Source of the DNA: Cyathus striatus
Lineage: Eukaryota; Basidiomycota; Agaricomycetes; Agaricales; Nidulariaceae
Direction: 5' to 3'
Assembly (NCBI GenBank): GCA_025738555.1
Contig: JAOVFP010000001.1
Coordinates: 3,472,001 to 3,536,000 of the forward strand
Length of the DNA: 64,000 nucleotides
The translations under genes were made by a program, and so were the position numbers. Shown here in pieces: positions 48,948-60,346 of this stretch. Position 1 is the first letter of the stretch; every line of letters begins with the position of its first letter. The notes under the pieces are model-generated. The model was not told the origin of the DNA. It did not search any database and saw only the letters and a list, made by a program, of their open reading frames with translations.

Positions 48948-49479
48948 GATGGATTTAGGTTGCTGTAGCCTGTGGTGTATAGCAACCCCGAAGTTGCGGA
49001 AAAACTAAGACTGGAGCTTTTGGTCGGCGTCTAAATAAGAAGACTGTGAAGATGAAAGGGATGGGTTGAAAGACGTGGCTGGTGAGATGGAGAACGGTAG
49101 AAGAGAAAGCAGATGATCGGACCTCAGGTGTAACTTGGACGAGGAGAAGTGTGACAAGCTGAGAGAAGAAGGATGGAAGAAAAGAATTGGGTGTTGGGGG
49201 GAGTACGGAGGAGGTTTAGAGTAAGGAGACAGCAGTCACACGAGGGAAAAGGAGAGAGAATGAATAGCAACTAGAAATAATAGAAATTTATGTTTCACAT
49301 AAGAGAGCTCTGCCGCCACAAGCTATAAAATCCACGCACGTTCTTCGGCCCATGCCGCCGCCCAACCGGAGCCCCCTACGCTTACGGCAAGATCTTTGAC
49401 TGCTCCTCTTCCCCCGTCCGGTCCATTCTGGCCAAGCGGCTCCAAGCTTTCAATCTTTTCTCAACACTCACTTCTCCGT
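48948..49479. other. Divergent intergenic region
   Basis: About 530 bases between the Nudix gene (minus) and the small plus-strand gene; likely holds both promoters. Purine-rich on the plus strand around 49.03-49.27 kb. Confidence 0.4.
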
Positions 49480-49947
49480 ATGGGTCTCTGCCAGTCCTTA
49501 CGGAGCCTCAACCACCGTATTTCTCCGATTCTTTTTTCCTATTGCCGCTATCAATGCTTCAATGTCCAGCACGGCACGCCCTCAGCCAACCGTCTTCACC
49601 ACTTCTCCGACTCTGGGTAAATGTACCTGTTACTCTACTGCTTACTGAGTACTTCACCCACGCAACTTGCAACTTCGACATTATAACATTACGTCAACTA
49701 ACACATCAGCGCCAGCGACTCATGGCGCTTTTGTGCCTTACTGCCCCGCGGCAAATCTACCACGCGGGCTCTGCAGCATCGTAGGCCTGTCCAGCTGGGC
49801 ACCATCGATACCCTAACGGCCGCAGATCTGGTATCAGCTCTACACCTCGTCAGGACCGCTCCGGCCTTGCAAGGTCTGAAGACCATTAACTACCCCCGCA
49901 CATCCGGAAGCTTGAAGTATATTCAGCGGAAGAACGTGCTCCAGTAA
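49480..49947 (+). CDS. Small protein with mitochondrial-type N-terminus, function unknown
   Basis: Exons 49480-49616 and 49710-49947; 124 residues. The join at the 93-base intron (acceptor ACATCAG with a CTAAC branch site) converts two short frames into one open frame to TAA 49945-49947. The start MGLCQSLRSLNHRISP is Arg/Ser/Leu-rich without acidic residues, like a mitochondrial presequence. The C-terminal part contains DTLTAADLVSALHLVRTAP and YPRTSGSLKYIQRKN and looks like conserved protein, but I do not recognise it. A longer start at 49396 is possible. Confidence 0.5.
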
Positions 49948-50048
49948 CAAAAGCATCAGAATAGATAACATAACATAGCATTTAATATAGGGGCAGTGTA
50001 AGGGGCCGAGGGGTATACACTTATTCATTCCATCTATCGTTGTCGTAG

Positions 50049-52409
50049 TTAGCGTGATGATTGGAAAAATCTAAACAAGACAACGACGTACGCAACAAGG
50101 AACATACACGCGACACCAAAAGCCATCGCAGCGAACTGTCAAACACAACGCGTGAGCAACCCCATGAAATGCCGATATAGCGGGAGAAGAAGCTTTACCC
50201 ACCTCACGCATTGCTTGCTTTGCGCTTTTGCTCTCTGCCAGCAGCCTGTCAAAGATAAAGAAAAGTGTTCAGTTATACGTGCGAAATAATGAACGTAAGG
50301 AACCGCGGAGAACTAATCGGTTTAGGTAGGAACAGAGCTATTCAGTGGGATATGCATGATAGGGCAGTAATCCGCTGAAGTCATGACCACCGGGTTAAAG
50401 ATACAGTTGGTGGGGGTGACCATGCTGCAATGTGCATAGCGCACATAATAAATGGAACTCCAAGAATGAGATGCGAAAGAAGAGAAGCCGATATTCAGTC
50501 TATAGGTGAAAAATCACGTACGTAGGAAGAACGGCGACAGCACCTATATAAAGGAAGCCTCCCGCCACAAATGGGATCACCTAAGATTAAGAAATATTTA
50601 TCAGCGTTCGGGCTACCACTTTCAAATGTCATGCTTGCATAGTGGCATGACAAAACATGTGACCTACGAGATCAGAAAGCTGCACAGTAGTGCCGAGAAG
50701 ACCGGTGGCGTCTTGTCGCACACCTGAAGCTAGATCTATGAAGGAGTCCTCGGTGCTACTCGAGGTCGCGTTATGAACAGCGATGCCAATAAAGGTACTA
50801 GACGAAAATGAAGTCAGTAAGCTGGGATAGTATAAGCGAGGGAACTTTCACGTACCCAACCTATAGCGAAAAGAACAGGTGTAGAGGTGTTATAATGCGC
50901 GGGGATTAAATTTTCAATGAGATTTGAGGGAGATCAGAGAAAAGTGTCAGAAGAGCACGTCGAAAGATGGGGACCCCAGGAAAATGGTATTATAGAACGG
51001 CGGAGTCAATAAGTCAGTAATGTACGAGTAAAGAGATTAGGGGTAGACGGAAGTGAACTTACGAAGGCGCCCACAGCAGTTAAAAATTGCGACTGCATAG
51101 CCTGCCTCTTTGTAAACCCACTTCGGACAAGAATTGAATAATCCGCAATCTCATGTGGTATCTCATGAGCAAAACATGCCAGAGTCGTGGTGGCACCTAT
51201 CAGAGGAGAAGCGTAGAAAGACGCCGCCATGCTAATAGCAAAAAGGTTAAAAACCAAGATGTTTGTGAGGGGTCAGAACACTCACGCGAGCCCGTCAGTG
51301 CTGTGAAGACACTCGAATCAGAAACAACAGCGGCGAACTCAGGTAATAAGTATGCTTACATGTTGTGTACAAAATCTCCGAAAAGATTAAGATATGCGGA
51401 TAGTTTCGATGGCCCGCTAGGTGATGAAGTCTCATGTGTTGACTCATGCTCTGCTGCGGCCTTATTATCCGGATGACTCGATTTCTCAGTAGATCTGGCT
51501 CGCAAGCCATCCTTTGAGCTATCCAAAGCAGAGGTCGTCGCTACCGATACAGGATCGGTATTGGAATGAGAGTGAGAATGAGAATGACTAGTTGCCCCGT
51601 CATCATTTCCAAGCACTCGTAGTGTCTTTTCCATAAAAAAGAATGCTGCGAAACCTACGAAGATCCCGAGTCTATATCGCGTAATAAAAGCAGTCACCCC
51701 GTCAAAACGCGTCGAGCACTCCACAAATAATCACCACGCACCCTATGAGGATATTTCTTTTCTCCTCGACCATTACAAAGTGGGCGCCAGGGTCTTGATG
51801 CTCTCCCATAAACGAATGAGGTACCAAATGCAGAAAGACATCAGATAGTAGTCCCCCGGTCTGAAGAAGCGAAGGATGTTAGCGGAAACACGAGGTCAGC
51901 GGGGAAGTACTAACGGCGAATGCAGTCATAGTATTAAGGGTATTGGTGCTGATTTCGGCGGGAATGAAGGCCAGAATGAAGTTGGGAACACTATAGCCAT
52001 GGAAAGATAAACCTCACGAAGACTCTCGAACTTTGGAGTTACGCACGAACTGATATAGAAAGTCCCCAATATTGAGTTCATGGCCGGACCAAACGGAAAT
52101 AACCAAGTAAAGACCTTGCGCATGATCGGTGATTCTCCCTCTTCCAATGCAATCTTCAATGCGCTTAATTGCTGTACAGGTGCACATTTCTGCAGTTCAC
52201 TATCCTAAGTGATGCGAGTTAACGGAATGTAGCATTCGACCTGATAACTACATGGAAGCTATGTGACATACGAGGACTCTAATAGTCTGTCCCGAGGTTT
52301 CCTTAAGGTCTATTTCATCCACGATTTCGAGCGCATGGGATTTCGTAGAATAAATTAAAAGAGCGGCAAGGGCTATTAGAAAAATCGACGATGTTCTTGA
52401 AAGTACCAT
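50049..52409 (-). CDS. ZIP7/KE4-like zinc transporter
   Basis: Twelve minus-strand exons: 52272-52409, 52047-52204, 51915-51990, 51742-51860, 51360-51671, 51286-51300 (15 bases), 51063-51231, 50856-50860 (5 bases), 50722-50797, 50522-50580, 50203-50245, 50049-50135; 418 residues. N-terminal signal/membrane segment (SSIFLIALAALLIY), helix NFILAFIPAEIST, then GGLLSDVFLHLVPH, a cytosolic loop with a His-Ser repeat (HSHSHSHS), FGDFVHN/ITDGLAMAASF and the metal-site helix AHEIPHEIADYSILV, which define the LIV-1/SLC39A7 subfamily. Later helices: AFVGTFIGIAV, VIPFVAGGFLYIGAVAV and MAFGVACMFLVAYVVV. Expected to move zinc from the ER/Golgi to the cytosol. The two microexons are required to keep frame. 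Confidence 0.93.
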
Positions 52410-52610
52410 GGTGGTTCAGGGTACCGTGATGGAAAGCGCTCGCCACCGCACAGCGCGTCGCCATATCTCGTGGGAATATATTTCCTTAAATAAGTACGTT
52501 AAATTCGAAGGACCCTGTTGAAGTGTACTGTAGTGACCCTGGCCGTCTCGCGTTATGCTGATTCTTTACAAACCAGCTGTCCTCTGTTTCAGGCTCATCC
52601 ACCGACCACC

Positions 52611-53689
52611 ATGTATCCAACACCCCAAGAGAAGGCTGTCGTCGAAGCTGCAGAAAAGATTATGATCGACACAATGGCCAGGTACGATCCTTCTCATGAT
52701 AAGTATCATGGCAAGTTCTTTGTTTCTGTGACACTTGCCCTCAAACTGAAATTCCACGCATCCGATTCTCCTAGTTCAGCGCGTTCGAAAGACGGCTCTT
52801 TCACTAGCTAAGGCCCAGCCCTCGCTGCCCGATCTTTTGACTGTAGAATTAGGTTTGCACCCTACCGCCACACACTTCTGACGCAGACTTCTAATGTCCC
52901 TGCCTAGCTGCGCTGCTTCATGATGTTTTGGATAAAAAATATGTCACACCAGAACAGGCGGCAGACCCCTACTCATTTTTTCTACCCTTTTTCGAAGAGA
53001 TGGCTTCTCTACACGGGGTCGACATGGTCAAGGATGGCCGAGCTCGCACGATCGCACAGATCGTGGATAATGTTTCTTGGAGTACCGAGAAGAAGTTACG
53101 AGTCCACGGGAAATGGAGTCAGTGGCACGAAAAGTGCGTAGAACTTCATTGTGTACAAGATGCCGATCGACTAGATGCCATCGGTGCCTTCGGTGAGTTG
53201 ACGCACATACCGCAATGGAGATTGCGCGGACAGTGAGGCCAGTTGCGCTGACTTTCATTTTCAGGAATCATGAGGTGTGCCTCTTACAGCACAGTGGTGA
53301 ATCAGTATGTCGTAGTCTTCTTTCTATCCGACATTACGGATGACCTCGTATCACTCTTCCTCGTCATTCTTCACAGCGCTCTACACACGCCAGACGACGA
53401 CCCCCGTCACGAAAATACAGCAATTCAACATTTTCATGACAAACTTCTGCATATTTGTGACAGACTCAAAACAGAACCTGGCAAGAAAATGGGGGGTAAG
53501 CGTCATAGGGTGGTAAGTGATCGCAACGTCCTTGCCTAATGTCAGCTACTGAATTGATCATAAATTCTTACCCGTTATGTTATGCTACAATAATCGAAAC
53601 TCTCTCTTTCGTCCCTTGTTGCTTTGCAGCTTTTGGACTTTCTAGCTGCTGTTGACGACGAATACAACGCAGTAATCGTGCGAGACTGA
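52611..53689 (+). CDS. HD-domain metal-dependent phosphohydrolase
   Basis: Exons 52611-52710, 52775-52852, 52908-53192, 53265-53304, 53377-53512, 53630-53689; 232 residues. HD-superfamily metal ligands are visible: SHDKYHVQRVR (first His), AALLHDVLDKK (His-Asp pair) and QDADRLDAIGAFG (distal Asp). The arrangement resembles E. coli YedJ-like proteins and their fungal relatives; the substrate is not known. The first intron has a GC donor (GCAAGT at 52711). Divergent from the ZIP gene, 201 bases between starts. Confidence 0.9.
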
Positions 53690-54508
53690 ACCCTAGACAT
53701 TGACACCGCCCTCGTTATATCGGAGTGCATAACAAATTCATACCCTTACATCTAACCACATGCGGCTGAGGAATCATGATCCCTGGTATCCTACATCACA
53801 ACCACACCTACTAATGTCACCCGCGATAGTTGACTTGTTTCTTATTGGCGGGGATGGTCAACAAGATCGTCGTCTCTGTTTCGTGTAACCTTTGGTTGTC
53901 GGGAGCTGTCAACAACTGCGACTCTAACTGAAACGATTAATTACAGTCTGCAATCGTGACACGATCCGTTCATCCTTTTGACAATCTACCACTCTCGAGT
54001 GCAATATTGAACTCATGAGTATGATCGATGCTCGGATCGGCTTGAATATATATTCAAAGAGAAGAATCTATTTCATCCTCGCAAGGGAGTAGATTATATC
54101 CCTCGATTTGCCATGCGGAGGGGTCAAACTTGCAAATTCTGGAAACACATATCTCTTCAGATCTGATGGACATATGATACAAATCCAATGAAAATAATCC
54201 ACCAATACGGTGCGGTGCCTGTAGGCCTACCCATATATAGCTAACATGGGCGGTCCCGCCTGCAGCCGCTACTTGCTTAGCTTATGAGACATCCATAAAA
54301 TCTTGATCCATCGCATTCGTAAACGAGCTCGTGGATATCCAGCCGGTGCACAAGTATCCCGTCTACGTACATACGCTCGATTGTAATAGATACAAAGTAA
54401 ACCCACGGCTGATTAAGTACTTCGGTCTTCAGTCAAAAGCATTCATATCAATGTCATAGAAAAAGTGCTAGATGTCGAAAATAAAATAAAAGTCAGGAGT
54501 CTTTACTT
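53690..54508. other. Convergent intergenic region
   Basis: About 820 bases between the HD-domain gene (plus) and RFC5 (minus). AT-rich, no feature recognised. Confidence 0.4.
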
Positions 54509-56125
54509 TTATTCCGAGGGAGTGGCCATAGACCCAGGGTATGGGTATGTGGCTAAGGGATGCAAACCCTCGGGGATGGTCCGATAATAGTAAGAACTTA
54601 CTTTGTATAAACTCATCACTTTTACAACCCACGCCTCCAAGTGGTAAATTTTCTTGCTACCGTTACGCATCCGTACCTCCTAAATAAGTGGTGGTAGTAA
54701 GGGACCGATCAAGATCCTGAATATATGGACTCACATAAAAGGCCGTCCAGTGCATGATATCAGCCTTCAAACTTTCGTCAACCCTTTCCACTACGCGTTC
54801 AGCAACGGTCTATTTGAATAACAGTTGAGAGAGAGCATATCGATAACGGATATAAATTACCAACCTTGAGAATCACGGTCGGTGGGATGCAGTGGCTTAG
54901 GAGTTCGTAAAATTTCGTTCTGACTTCCATTACCCTCGCCGGAGATTGTTCGCTCACTATGAGGTCTGCTACCTTATGGCAGTAAGTTTCCCAATCGGGC
55001 TTCGCAATCGTTAAGGGGCCTGTGAGGTCCGGACTAGGAGACCATGAGATACGCTAGAAGTGCTTTAGGATGAGGGTGGTGATACGCACGACTGCATCTT
55101 TAAAGCCTCTAGGACCAATATTGCCTTACGCATGTTGCCGCCGGAATCCTCAATTATCTGATTACCGGCTTCAGGCGGAAGATCAAAACCAGCTCTTCGG
55201 GCTACGAAACTGAGTACATCCAGCATCTGCGCCACGCTATGCCATGAGATTGACCAAATATAGGTCTGGTAAAGCATACCTCATCGGGATTGGGGGCTGC
55301 CACACGAACGAGTAGGCATCGACTCTTAATTGGAGGAATGAGGCGACTTGTACTATTCGCACATAGAATTATCCGCATGTTTGACATGTACTTTTCCATG
55401 GTTCGACGGAGCGCCGCTTGAGCATCGCGAGACAAAGAATCAGCTTCATTAATGACGACAACTTGATCGCCGTGTGTGTAAGTTCTCATAACTGTCTGAA
55501 CCTGTGGCAACATACCTTTAAAGCGTTGCTTCGCGTTGAGATCCACCTGCTGTGTTTGCGCTATTTCCTTTAGTAGTTCCTGGATAACAAGGCGATCGTA
55601 AGCTCCAGCTTCGCTATAGACAGAGCTGTCAATGAGATATGATAGCCACAACAATGACGGCCAACCTTGGAGTTATTTCAAGATGGAAATTGCTCTGCAC
55701 TAGATTTATCTCCAGCTTTCGTTTTGAAGGCGATAAGAAGACTCTTTGATCAATTTTAAGCTATGGAATAGAAAGATCGACATGTAAGCCAGACATTTTG
55801 AACAAGAAATACGCACTTTCTCCACCCCAGGGCCAAACAACTGCCGAAGTGTGCATGTAATACGCGTCTTCTTACCAGCCCCCGATGGCCCATAGAACAG
55901 CATATGCGGGAAATCTCCAGACGCAGCCTAAATAGTTCAAATGTAAGCTTATCACCTAATTATAATAGCATAACAGTATAATACATACCAGAGACTTCAA
56001 ACGATCTGAAAGCCCTTTATGATAGTGTAGCGTGTCCAATGTTCTTGGTCGATACTGTGGTAGCGTTAGCCATTTATGTCCATCGAGGCAGCTGGTAGAC
56101 GCACGCAATCCACCCAAAGAGACAT
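54509..56125 (-). CDS. RFC5: Replication factor C subunit 5 (human RFC3 orthologue)
   Basis: Minus-strand exons 56105-56125, 55989-56054, 55817-55927, 55666-55760, 55516-55613, 55280-55461, 55090-55226, 54865-55033, 54735-54809, 54509-54679; 374 residues. RFC loads the PCNA clamp. Start MSLWVDC/YRPRTLDTL (most orthologues have WVDKYRP), Walker A YGPSGAGKKT, VVVINEADSLSRDAQAALRRTM, sensor region IPPIKSRC, and C-terminal collar domain EVRMRNGSKKIYHLEAWVVKVM. The intron at 55462-55515 is 54 bases, stop-free and ends in AAG, so retention would be in frame. The last 26 or so codons after VVKVMSLYK are longer than usual; a further donor (GTAAGT) there leaves the exact C-terminus uncertain. Confidence 0.95.
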
Positions 56126-56625
56126 AGTATAAAGTCAGAGAATGGCAAAATAGTCAGTGAAAGTGAGAGTGTGGTGTCGAAGTGGTGTTGGTTAGAAGAA
56201 AAGAATCACGCCTCGCGTGACGTAACGCGACAAAGACGCAAACATGTTACAAATATTCCGCGTGCCGCCAACAACGACGCGACTTCCCATTCAGCTAAGA
56301 GCTTTAAATAAGTTGAATTAAACTTGTGGTCACTGGTCGCCGGCACCTGTCATTAATTCATTCTAGATATGCCAGTGTCTCGGCCCTCTACTTGACCCCC
56401 AAAAATTCTTCACCCCGGATGTCCGTCCCTTCTAATTAGCACTTAGCTACACAACTTAGTTATGTATGCTCAAGCGCTCACCCGCCACATTAAACTATTC
56501 AAATTTGATTTAAATCCAAGTAAGAACATCATACAAATACGTTTTCAATTTGTTTTTGAACTACGGAAATTCTGTGGTTTAGATAATTCAACTTCTGCCA
56601 CTCCTGAGTCAATCCTTTATCCTTC
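56126..56625. other. Intergenic, RFC5 promoter and alcohol oxidase 3' flank
   Basis: About 500 bases; both neighbours are on the minus strand. No other feature seen. Confidence 0.4.
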
Positions 56626-59317
56626 TTAGTACAAGTGAAGATCTTCGGCAACTAATAATGCTGCTTTCTCCCCTATAGCAATAGCTGTGTTGTAAGTATT
56701 TGCACCTACATTTGACGGAATAATGCTGCAGTCTACGACTTTTAAGCACGATACGCCGTAGACATTCAACCTATTATCAACAACTCCATCCTGTTCGCGA
56801 GCTTTCATAGCGCATGTCCCCATCTGCGTATCGCAAATCTTAAATCGATCCGCTAAGGACACAAATTATAACATACAGAATGCCAAGTAGTTTCAACTAC
56901 GCATCGCAAGTCAGTATCTTTTTTGTGCGCGGTTAGAATTTTATAGTTGCCTGTTTGTCTTAAAAATAAATCAATTGCTTGATCATCTTCAGTGGTATAT
57001 AATATGTCTGGCGTGTCAATGGACACTGGACCATCTGCTTCTTGACATATTGCCTGGCTTCCATTTACGAATTCAGGATGTCCAAGACTATACTCTCCGC
57101 GATAAGAAGGCATTCGGCGAGCGAGCTCGCGACCTTTCTTGTAAGCCCATCTAAGGACTGCGATATCGAGCGGGCTGGTATGGATTATTATAAAGTCAGA
57201 TATGCTCTAATAAGAACTTCAATCCTGCTCTTACTTGTCGAAAAACCCAGACCGGAAGTCGAGTTTACCGTGTGGGTCAAGCCCAGTAGTAATATGGACA
57301 TGTCCAGTTGAGAGCGGATAGTCCTGTGAAATCGCCATCGCATTTTGTTTGAAAGTTAATAATTTACAACGTACAGCAATATATTCCATAGTGAAACACT
57401 TGCGATGGGGCACTTCACTATGAGGACCAACATACCTACCATCCAATAGTTTTCATCGACTTGTAAATATATGATGATTTAAAAACACGTACGCTGTAAA
57501 AGGCGCGATCTGTAATAAAGGTTTATCAGGTGCATGAGCAAAGTGTGTATTCCATCTCTTTCTAAACTCGGGTCCAAGGTCATCCAAGTCCTTTTCAATA
57601 GGCCTAATCTTAATTCCCGCGTCTATACCACTATGGAAGAGGTCAGACAGAGAATGGGCGAATTAATTCCTCACCTTTGAGCCATTAATCCTCCGCCAGT
57701 TCGAGCCCACTCTTCGACATGAGCTTTTAAAAACATTCGTTGAATACGATATCTAAATGATATCTAGCACACCCACGTTTCAACTCTTCCTCTTTCCCGT
57801 GATAAATAACATCCATCGTGTCGACATGTTCAACTGCAAAAAATGGAGAAAATACTACGTTGTGATCTGTGTCAAATAATTTACATTGTGGTCACTACTA
57901 ATTGAATTTGAATATGCAGGGATAATTACCCATATAATGTTCCCCGACCCCAGGTAAATCTACTACCTGGGGTATTCCATTCTTCTCCAATATATGTTTT
58001 GCTCCGATTCCTGATCTAAGAAGCCATTTATTATCACCGCTGGCAACATATTAGTATAAGTATATCGATTTCTCCTACCTTTCCAAAATGGAAGAAGAAC
58101 CAAATGCTCCTGCTGAGATCAACACCATTTTAGAAGCTCGAGCAATTGACACAGATGCTACTCCGTTTTCTGTATTTTCAACTTCTTCAATATATTCGAC
58201 TCCAATTGCACGAATTCCTCTTTACGATATAAATATCAATAAAGACCGAGTGGTAAAATGAATCCATTCGCACTCAAAGAGGATCCTGATGACTCTTGCT
58301 TGCGTAAGAATATGTATGTTATGTTTCTTTCCCTCGAGACTGTAGATATATCCATGCGCTGCATCAGACCTGCGGCCAGAATTTATGTCGATATATCTAC
58401 ATGCATCTCAAGTTAATTTTTAATATTAATAATCGAGAGAATAGGTCATCTACCTTGCCCATCTCTTTCAGTACAAATACTAACGTCAACAATTTCCAGG
58501 TAGATAAAATTTGATACTTACTCCGTAGCGGTTGCAAGTTGTAAAATCATTGATGTCATTCGCCAAAATGCGCTCTTTGTCGTAAAGTTCTGCGACATGT
58601 AGGAACTGCTTCGCAATATCAATAGTCGCGTTGGATTGTGAAACCTTTATCGGGCCCGAAGTACCGTGGGTTGAGTTATGAACTTCAGATTGATATGTCT
58701 CGGCCTGAGACCAGTTGTTAATATACGAAAAGATAAATAAACGAGTGAATATTTGCGTTTTTTAACAATGGAATGAGATGTTTCGAGCTCCATCCCTTAT
58801 TTCCGTACAGGTTTTCCCAATCATCATAATCCGATGAGGCTGCTCGAGTATAATTAGTAACTGAAAGTATGTTAGTTTAGATAAGCAAAATAAGTACACA
58901 TATATACAGTTTACGCTCGATCCTCCACCTAGGCATTTCCCAGACGAAACAATGACAGATCTTCCAGCGAGAGCCGTACTTGGATTGGCTTGATAGAATG
59001 CGAAGAGTTCTTTATTTGTTGTAAGGTTTCGAACACAGCGACCTGGTTGTATATGTTCTTGACGCTCCTTTGTGTGTTGTCCAATCTCAATTATCTGCCA
59101 TCACAATAAATTAGTTTTTTGTCACAACACTAGACAAGTTAGCATGCCAATATCTTCAACGAAGGATCTGCCTCTGCCAGTCTACCTGCAGTGACACATG
59201 CAGTTGTCCCACCTGTCAAAGATATATCATCTCTATAATATTTCAGCGATAAAAAGGACAGGTTGTCGACTAACCGCCTGCAAATATGATATCAAAAGAT
59301 TCATCTCCTAGATGCAT
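56626..59317 (-). CDS. GMC oxidoreductase, alcohol (methanol) oxidase type, copy 1
   Basis: Seventeen minus-strand exons: 59272-59317, 59148-59212, 58908-59094, 58757-58860, 58522-58704, 58454-58464, 58274-58396, 58079-58219, 57930-58015, 57777-57866, 57675-57723, 57493-57630, 57375-57435, 57235-57323, 56951-57174, 56877-56896, 56626-56823; 604 residues. FAD-dependent alcohol oxidation giving H2O2 is expected. Motifs: dinucleotide-binding FDIIFAGGGTTACVTAGRLA, first GMC signature around GGGSSVN, NYTRAASSDYDDWENLYG, second signature GSSSILERSGIGAKHIL, GVGEHYMG/DHN, SGHVHITTGLD, and the catalytic pair His538 (TTWHS) and Asn581 (GANTYNTA). No secretion signal, so probably cytosolic or peroxisomal. 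Three introns (56897-56950, 58705-58756, 59095-59147) have apparent GC donors. Exons of 11 and 20 bases are needed for frame. Confidence 0.92.
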
Positions 59318-60067
59318 TTTTATGAGATCAGTAGCCGAAGGAATCGAGAGGCCCAGCTGCTTTGTTATAATTTTATAAACGTCGGACTGAGAGTTAAGTT
59401 GACACACTCAGGGGAATCGCAGGGAAGAGGATATTGGTCAAACAGCTGTAAGAGCTGTATTCATGTACAAGAATAAATTGTGAGTCAATGCGAGTCGTAC
59501 GTTGGTCGTACGCCGGTGTTAGAAAGGAATAGAGCTCTCGGGAGCGAGAGGAGGATAGAAATTCGTTCTGACCTCTGAGATCTCTGTTTTTAACATCTTC
59601 GGAAGTGTTGTGAGATAAATTGAACTAATTTGTATCGGTAGTGTCATGGAGTATTTATAAATCAGCTTGACATCCAATTAAAATCAGCACTACCTCACTG
59701 AGTCATACTAGCTACCTGACTCACCCAGGACTCACCTGTTCTAGAGTCTAGACCAGACCCGGTCATCTGTGAGGTTTGCGTGGCTTCAAAGCTTCAAAAG
59801 CTCCTCTTCGATTGGTGCAGCTCAATTTAAACAACTTGAACTGTAACTTATGTGACAAAACTGATGGCAATCAATAATCAATCGATCAATCTTGGATGAT
59901 ATCTAATCTAATCTAATCTACTAAATGTCTGAGTACTTATAAGTTATCTCTCGTTGAAGCCTGACGCCACTCCGGACGTCCTCAAAGCGTTTAGACGGGG
60001 GCCAACCCACCAATAAATAAATATAAAACAGTGTACTTTGTAATAGGTAGTAGTAAGTATGAGGTAG
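59318..60067. other. Promoter region of alcohol oxidase copy 1
   Basis: About 750 bases upstream of copy 1. Contains an ATCTA pentamer run at 59901-59920 and several AT-rich blocks; no gene recognised. Confidence 0.4.
59901..59920. repeat. ATCTA x4 microsatellite
   Basis: Four perfect copies of the pentamer ATCTA, in the spacer between the two oxidase genes. Confidence 0.85.
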
Positions 60068-60346
60068 TACTGTATCAATACGACCAAGTGTTCGCCACTT
60101 TTCAGCGTGACGGCCATGAACACTTGGACCCTCTGTTCAAAGGGCCATGCCGGGTGTGACAAAAGTTGTAAGTGTTCATGGGGATCTATGCGAGCGAAGC
60201 GAGCGGCCGAAAATTCAACCTTAACCTCAATTTTTTCGCTGTATCTCTGTTCAAAATGCTCCGTGACGCGTGATAAACAGGACATCTGTTCCTGTTCATG
60301 ACCCTGTGTGACGCGTCACCGAACACTTGGTCGTATTGATACAGTA
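60068..60346. mobile_element. Probable MITE with 25-bp terminal inverted repeats and TA flanks
   Basis: The bases 60070-60094 (beginning CTGTATCAATACGACC) reappear as an exact inverted copy at 60320-60344, with TA immediately outside each end (60068-60069 and 60345-60346). The element is 275 bases between the TAs. It encodes no transposase; a reverse ORF crossing it (59944-60285) has no known motif. A perfect 12-base palindrome GTGACGCGTCAC lies just inside the right repeat (60308-60319). TA duplication plus CTGTA-type ends suggests mobilisation by a Tc1/mariner-like transposase elsewhere in the genome. Confidence 0.8.

Noticed and set aside
59944..60285. 113-codon reverse ORF overlapping the MITE
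   Set aside because: It crosses the element border into flanking DNA and has no transposase or other known motif.
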